Shown here: positions 31,637 to 34,297 of the stretch, piece by piece
Numbering within the stretch: the first letter of the stretch is position 1
How the letters are laid out: every line of letters starts with the position of its first letter
Source of the DNA: Lachnospiraceae bacterium
Lineage (GTDB): Bacteria > Bacillota > Clostridia > Lachnospirales > Lachnospiraceae
Length of the DNA: 34,297 bases
Assembly: GCA_016283775.1 (NCBI GenBank)
Contig: JAEENL010000076.1
Coordinates: 1-34,297 of the forward strand
Reading direction: 5' to 3'
Made by a program: the position numbers and the translations under genes
The notes under the pieces: model-generated
Seen by the model: the letters and a program-made list of their open reading frames with translations, nothing else
What the model was told of the DNA's origin: nothing
The model's database searches: none

Positions 31637-33910
31637 ATGAAGAAAATGTTAAAGAAAGTCTTTGCTTTTGTTCTTGCCTTTGCGCTTTTTGCAAGCCTTG
31701 GCGTTGTAAGAGAAGCAAAAGCGGACGATCACACTGCATTCCTTATGTTTTCGGACCGCAACTGGGCATTCGGAAACTGGGATGCAAATCTTGCAAGCGC
31801 TACAACATCCGTTTCGCTTGACGGCGGAACTTACAAGGTCACACTGAACGCTGCCGAGGTCGGAGGAGACGGCAATACAGCCGCGGCCGGCGCAATGGTG
31901 TTCTGTGTGGATATCGTTGGCGCTCAGGCAGCGCTTGACGCAACCGGAGAGACATTCAGCCTGACAGGCCTTAAAGTACTTGCCGATGGTCAGGAATTTG
32001 CGATCGATCAGTCTAAGGTCGTTACCGGAGACATCGAAGGAAACGGAAATTTCCGTATCGAGATCTATAACGAGTACGGTTCGACCGTAAACGATCCCGC
32101 ATTTGAAGCAACTTCACTCTCTTTCAAGAACACTCTTGAAGTTGAGTTTTCTCTTGCGAAAACAGTGAAGCTCAGCAAGACAGCTAGCACCGCATTCCTT
32201 ATGTTCTCGGACCGCAACTGGGCATTCGGCAACTGGGACGCAAATCTTGAGAGCGCAACAACTGTCGTTGACGGAGCAGGCACATACAAAGTAGTGCTGA
32301 ACGCCACGGAAGTCGGCGGAGACGGCACAACACCCGCGGCAGGCGCAATGGTATTCTGTGTTGATGTCGTTGGCGGCTCCAACGCTATGAAAGAAGAGGG
32401 AATGAAATATGAGCTCAAGGGCTTAAAGGTCCTTGCAGACGGAAAAGAATTCCCTGTGGATGTTACAAAGGTCGTTACCGGTGATATTGAGGACAACGGA
32501 AACTTCCGCATCGAGATCTACAATGAATATGGCGCGAGCGTGAACGATCCCGGCTTTGTTGCGACAGATCTTTCTTTCGCAAATACACTTGAAGTCGAGT
32601 TCACACTTGACGTAGTAGTAAACTCAGAGCCTTCCACCGCATTCCTTATGTTCACCGACCGCAACTGGGCATTCGGAAACTGGGATGCAGAGCTCAAGAG
32701 TGCGACCACGACAGTTCAGGGCGACGGAAAATATTCCGTTACACTTAACGCTGAAGAAGTCGGCGGAGACGGCACAACACCCGCTTCCGGCGCAATGGTA
32801 TTCTGCGTTGATATCGTGGGACTCGCAAAAATCGCGGATATCGAGAACGTGAAATTATCCGATCTCAAGATTCTCGCGGACGGCAATGAAGTACAGTTTG
32901 ACGCTTCAAAGGTTGCACTCGGCGATATCGAGGAAAATGGCAACTTACGTATCGAACTTTACAACGAATACGGAAAGACAGTATCCGATCCCGGCTTCGA
33001 TCCCACAAAACTTGCTTTTGCAAAGACACTTACCGTTGAATTCGCATTAAGCGGCATCGTATACAAGGCTCCCGAACCTGCCGAGCCCGCAACATCTTCC
33101 GCAGGCCCTGTGGATCTTGACGGCACATACAATGCTTACATCGGATTCCAGACACCCACATATTCCTTCAGAAATGCATTTGATGACGCTTCTTACGGCC
33201 GCGGCATTTTGAGCGCTGACGGCGTGGAATATTTCATGCAGGTTACCGGCTGGGATGCAGACAACAATGCGATAAAGAGAGAGGGTACATTCGTAGACGC
33301 TGTGATCGCAGGTAACGGCACATATACAGTAAAGGCCGAAGGACTCGATCTTAAGGGCGATTTTGATTCTCAGGATTACATGAACCTGATCTTCCTTTCG
33401 ACAGATATCCCGAACACCGGAGAAGTTACCATCAGCAACATCAGCCTGAAGGTAGACGGAAAGAGCGTTGAACTTCCCGACGCGGCTCAGGAACTAAACG
33501 CCGAGAGCGTGGATTATATGAATGTCCAGCTCCAGAGTAAGTGGAGCAAGACAGGTCTTGCCGAGATCGGTGCTTATCATGTGCCCATGACAAGCATGGA
33601 GATCACCTTCACAGTGAGCGGATTCAATTATGATAAGGCTGCGGAGGCTCCCACTGTCACCGAAGCACCTGCCGCAACATCCACACCTATACCCACCGCC
33701 ACAGAAGCTACCAAGGCTACGGAAGCACCCAAGGCAACAGAGGCTCCCGCAGACAACGGAAACGGCACGGGCACACAGTCTGCGGCAGAGACCGATAACA
33801 ACAACGTAAATGAACAGAAGTCCAACACAGGACTCATCATCGGAATCTGCGCCGCAGCAGTCATTCTTGCGGGCGGCATCGCATTCTTTTTCCTTCGCAA
33901 GAAGAAATGA
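31637..33910 (+). CDS. Exported, membrane-anchored protein with three tandem ~150-aa modules
   Basis: This 757-aa protein has a signal peptide (hydrophobic ~8-23, probable cleavage after AKA at 29). Three close copies of one module start at residues 33, 185 and 334, each opening with TAFLMF(S/T)DRNWAFGNWDA and containing EVGGDG, GAMVFCVD and IYNEYG. A diverged fourth unit covers ~497-665. A Thr/Pro/Ala/Glu linker (~670-725) and a final membrane helix with an RKKK tail follow; no LPxTG motif is seen. The Trp/Phe-rich openings and beta-rich character suggest ligand or carbohydrate binding, but I do not recognise the family. The start is ATG 31637 (GGAGGG just upstream), not the open-frame ATG at 31574, which lies in the hairpin. 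Confidence 0.85.
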   Translation: MKKMLKKVFAFVLAFALFASLGVVREAKADDHTAFLMFSDRNWAFGNWDANLASATTSVSLDGGTYKVTLNAAEVGGDGNTAAAGAMVFCVDIVGAQAALDATGETFSLTGLKVLADGQEFAIDQSKVVTGDIEGNGNFRIEIYNEYGSTVNDPAFEATSLSFKNTLEVEFSLAKTVKLSKTASTAFLMFSDRNWAFGNWDANLESATTVVDGAGTYKVVLNATEVGGDGTTPAAGAMVFCVDVVGGSNAMKEEGMKYELKGLKVLADGKEFPVDVTKVVTGDIEDNGNFRIEIYNEYGASVNDPGFVATDLSFANTLEVEFTLDVVVNSEPSTAFLMFTDRNWAFGNWDAELKSATTTVQGDGKYSVTLNAEEVGGDGTTPASGAMVFCVDIVGLAKIADIENVKLSDLKILADGNEVQFDASKVALGDIEENGNLRIELYNEYGKTVSDPGFDPTKLAFAKTLTVEFALSGIVYKAPEPAEPATSSAGPVDLDGTYNAYIGFQTPTYSFRNAFDDASYGRGILSADGVEYFMQVTGWDADNNAIKREGTFVDAVIAGNGTYTVKAEGLDLKGDFDSQDYMNLIFLSTDIPNTGEVTISNISLKVDGKSVELPDAAQELNAESVDYMNVQLQSKWSKTGLAEIGAYHVPMTSMEITFTVSGFNYDKAAEAPTVTEAPAATSTPIPTATEATKATEAPKATEAPADNGNGTGTQSAAETDNNNVNEQKSNTGLIIGICAAAVILAGGIAFFFLRKKK
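31733..33060 (+). repeat. Three tandem coding repeats of 456, 447 and about 425 bases
   Basis: The copies begin at 31733, 32189 and 32636. The first ~60 bases of each differ at only a few, mostly third-codon, positions, and similarity at protein level covers nearly the whole unit. The unit lengths are multiples of three, so copy-number change by recombination would keep the frame. Confidence 0.9.
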
Positions 33911-33929
33911 TCTTTAATCTATCTACAGA

Positions 33930-33961
33930 CCGGTCGGGACGTTTAGCCCCGGCCGGGTTTT
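33930..33961 (+). terminator. Intrinsic terminator after the repeat surface protein gene
   Basis: CCGGTCGGG (33930-33938) pairs with CCCGGCCGG (33948-33956), with one T-G wobble and a 9-base loop. One G and then four T residues follow. The ribosome site of the next gene (AAGGAG, 33963-33968) begins within two bases of the T run. Confidence 0.8.
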
Positions 33962-33973
33962 AAGGAGACCGGT

Positions 33974-34297
33974 ATGGCAAAAAAGATCGAAGCAGGCAAC
34001 GGGCCTACAGACAAAATATATTACGGTACGCGCATCAGCCTGTTATTTGCCTTTGTGCTGGTGTTTTTCAGCGAACTGAATCCTGCAAGGATATTCACGC
34101 AGATGAACAAGAACATGTCTCTTCTCACTGCGGCGCTTTCCTATGACAGGATCGTCGTGAACATCAAGTATGAGATCAACCATAACTATATCTTTAAAAG
34201 TGACATATACAGTCTGATGGTGGCGGCGGCGCTCATGGTCGCGGGCGTTGTCATTTTGTCCGTGGGAGCATGTATCTCTCTCGGAAACCTCAAAATG
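33974..34297 (+). CDS. Membrane protein, N-terminal part, truncated by the window edge
   Basis: An open frame of 108 codons starts at ATG 33974, a few bases after AAGGAG, and runs without a stop to the last base. The visible part has a polar N-terminus, a membrane helix at ~21-34 (ISLLFAFVLVFFSELN), a polar loop of ~45 aa and a second helix at ~80-101 (SLMVAAALMVAGVVILSVGA). No family is recognised from this fragment. It follows the repeat surface protein by 63 bases with a hairpin between, and may be functionally linked to it. Confidence 0.75.
   Translation, partial: MAKKIEAGNGPTDKIYYGTRISLLFAFVLVFFSELNPARIFTQMNKNMSLLTAALSYDRIVVNIKYEINHNYIFKSDIYSLMVAAALMVAGVVILSVGACISLGNLKM

Noticed and set aside
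31733-33060. Regular repeats considered as a CRISPR-like or non-coding array
   Set aside because: The units are 425-456 bases, in frame and coding, with no short repeat/spacer pattern.

Overview
The window reads as one contiguous stretch of a chromosome from a Gram-positive anaerobe of the Clostridia, most likely Lachnospiraceae. This is an inference from gene content and style: a GH112 phosphorylase beside rhamnose genes, Rex, a CotH-type lipoprotein, PAS/7TM GGDEF proteins, strong AGGAGG-type ribosome sites, TTG starts and Gram-positive export signals. No rRNA, tRNA, CRISPR array, insertion sequence, integrase or phage gene was seen, so this looks like resident DNA rather than a mobile island.

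Region 1 (1-3906) is a tightly coupled catabolic operon: the end of a GH112 phosphorylase, then rhaB, rhaA and rhaD, closed by a hairpin terminator. Together they would split a galactosyl-rhamnose disaccharide by phosphorolysis and take L-rhamnose to DHAP and lactaldehyde. Region 2 (3925-6139) holds an sce7726-type nuclease-fold gene facing a CotH-kinase lipoprotein gene; their stop codons share one hairpin.

Region 3 (6235-11548) starts at a strong promoter divergent from cotH. It encodes a Wzz-like co-polymerase with a dead kinase-like domain, a membrane nucleotide-sugar 4,6-dehydratase, and a fusion protein joining a TraX-type membrane segment, a 7TM sensor, a PAS-like region and an active-looking GGDEF domain. 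It reads as a surface-polysaccharide module with its own c-di-GMP output. A bidirectional terminator separates it from a convergent yegP (DUF1508) gene with its own sigma-A promoter.

Region 4 (12078-31588) is a run of thirteen same-strand genes with very short gaps or overlaps and no recognisable internal terminator: hybrid histidine kinase, zinc-ribbon membrane protein, TPM protein, an arylsulfotransferase-like protein lacking the expected catalytic residues, topoisomerase III, a left-handed beta-helix protein, an unknown 583-aa protein, Rex, the NAD(P)H-hydrate repair enzyme, an unknown 84-aa protein, a diguanylate cyclase, an EAL phosphodiesterase and a LytS/YesM-type sensor kinase. NAD(H) homeostasis and c-di-GMP turnover are the two clear themes.

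Region 5 (31637-34297) encodes an exported, membrane-anchored protein with three near-identical modules of about 150 aa plus a diverged fourth, then a hairpin and the start of a membrane-protein gene that runs off the right edge.

The most noteworthy items are the TraX-7TM-PAS-GGDEF fusion, the catalytically degenerate arylsulfotransferase homologue, the triplicated surface protein, the palindrome over the cotH -10 box, and hairpins placed between closely spaced genes with no room for a new promoter.
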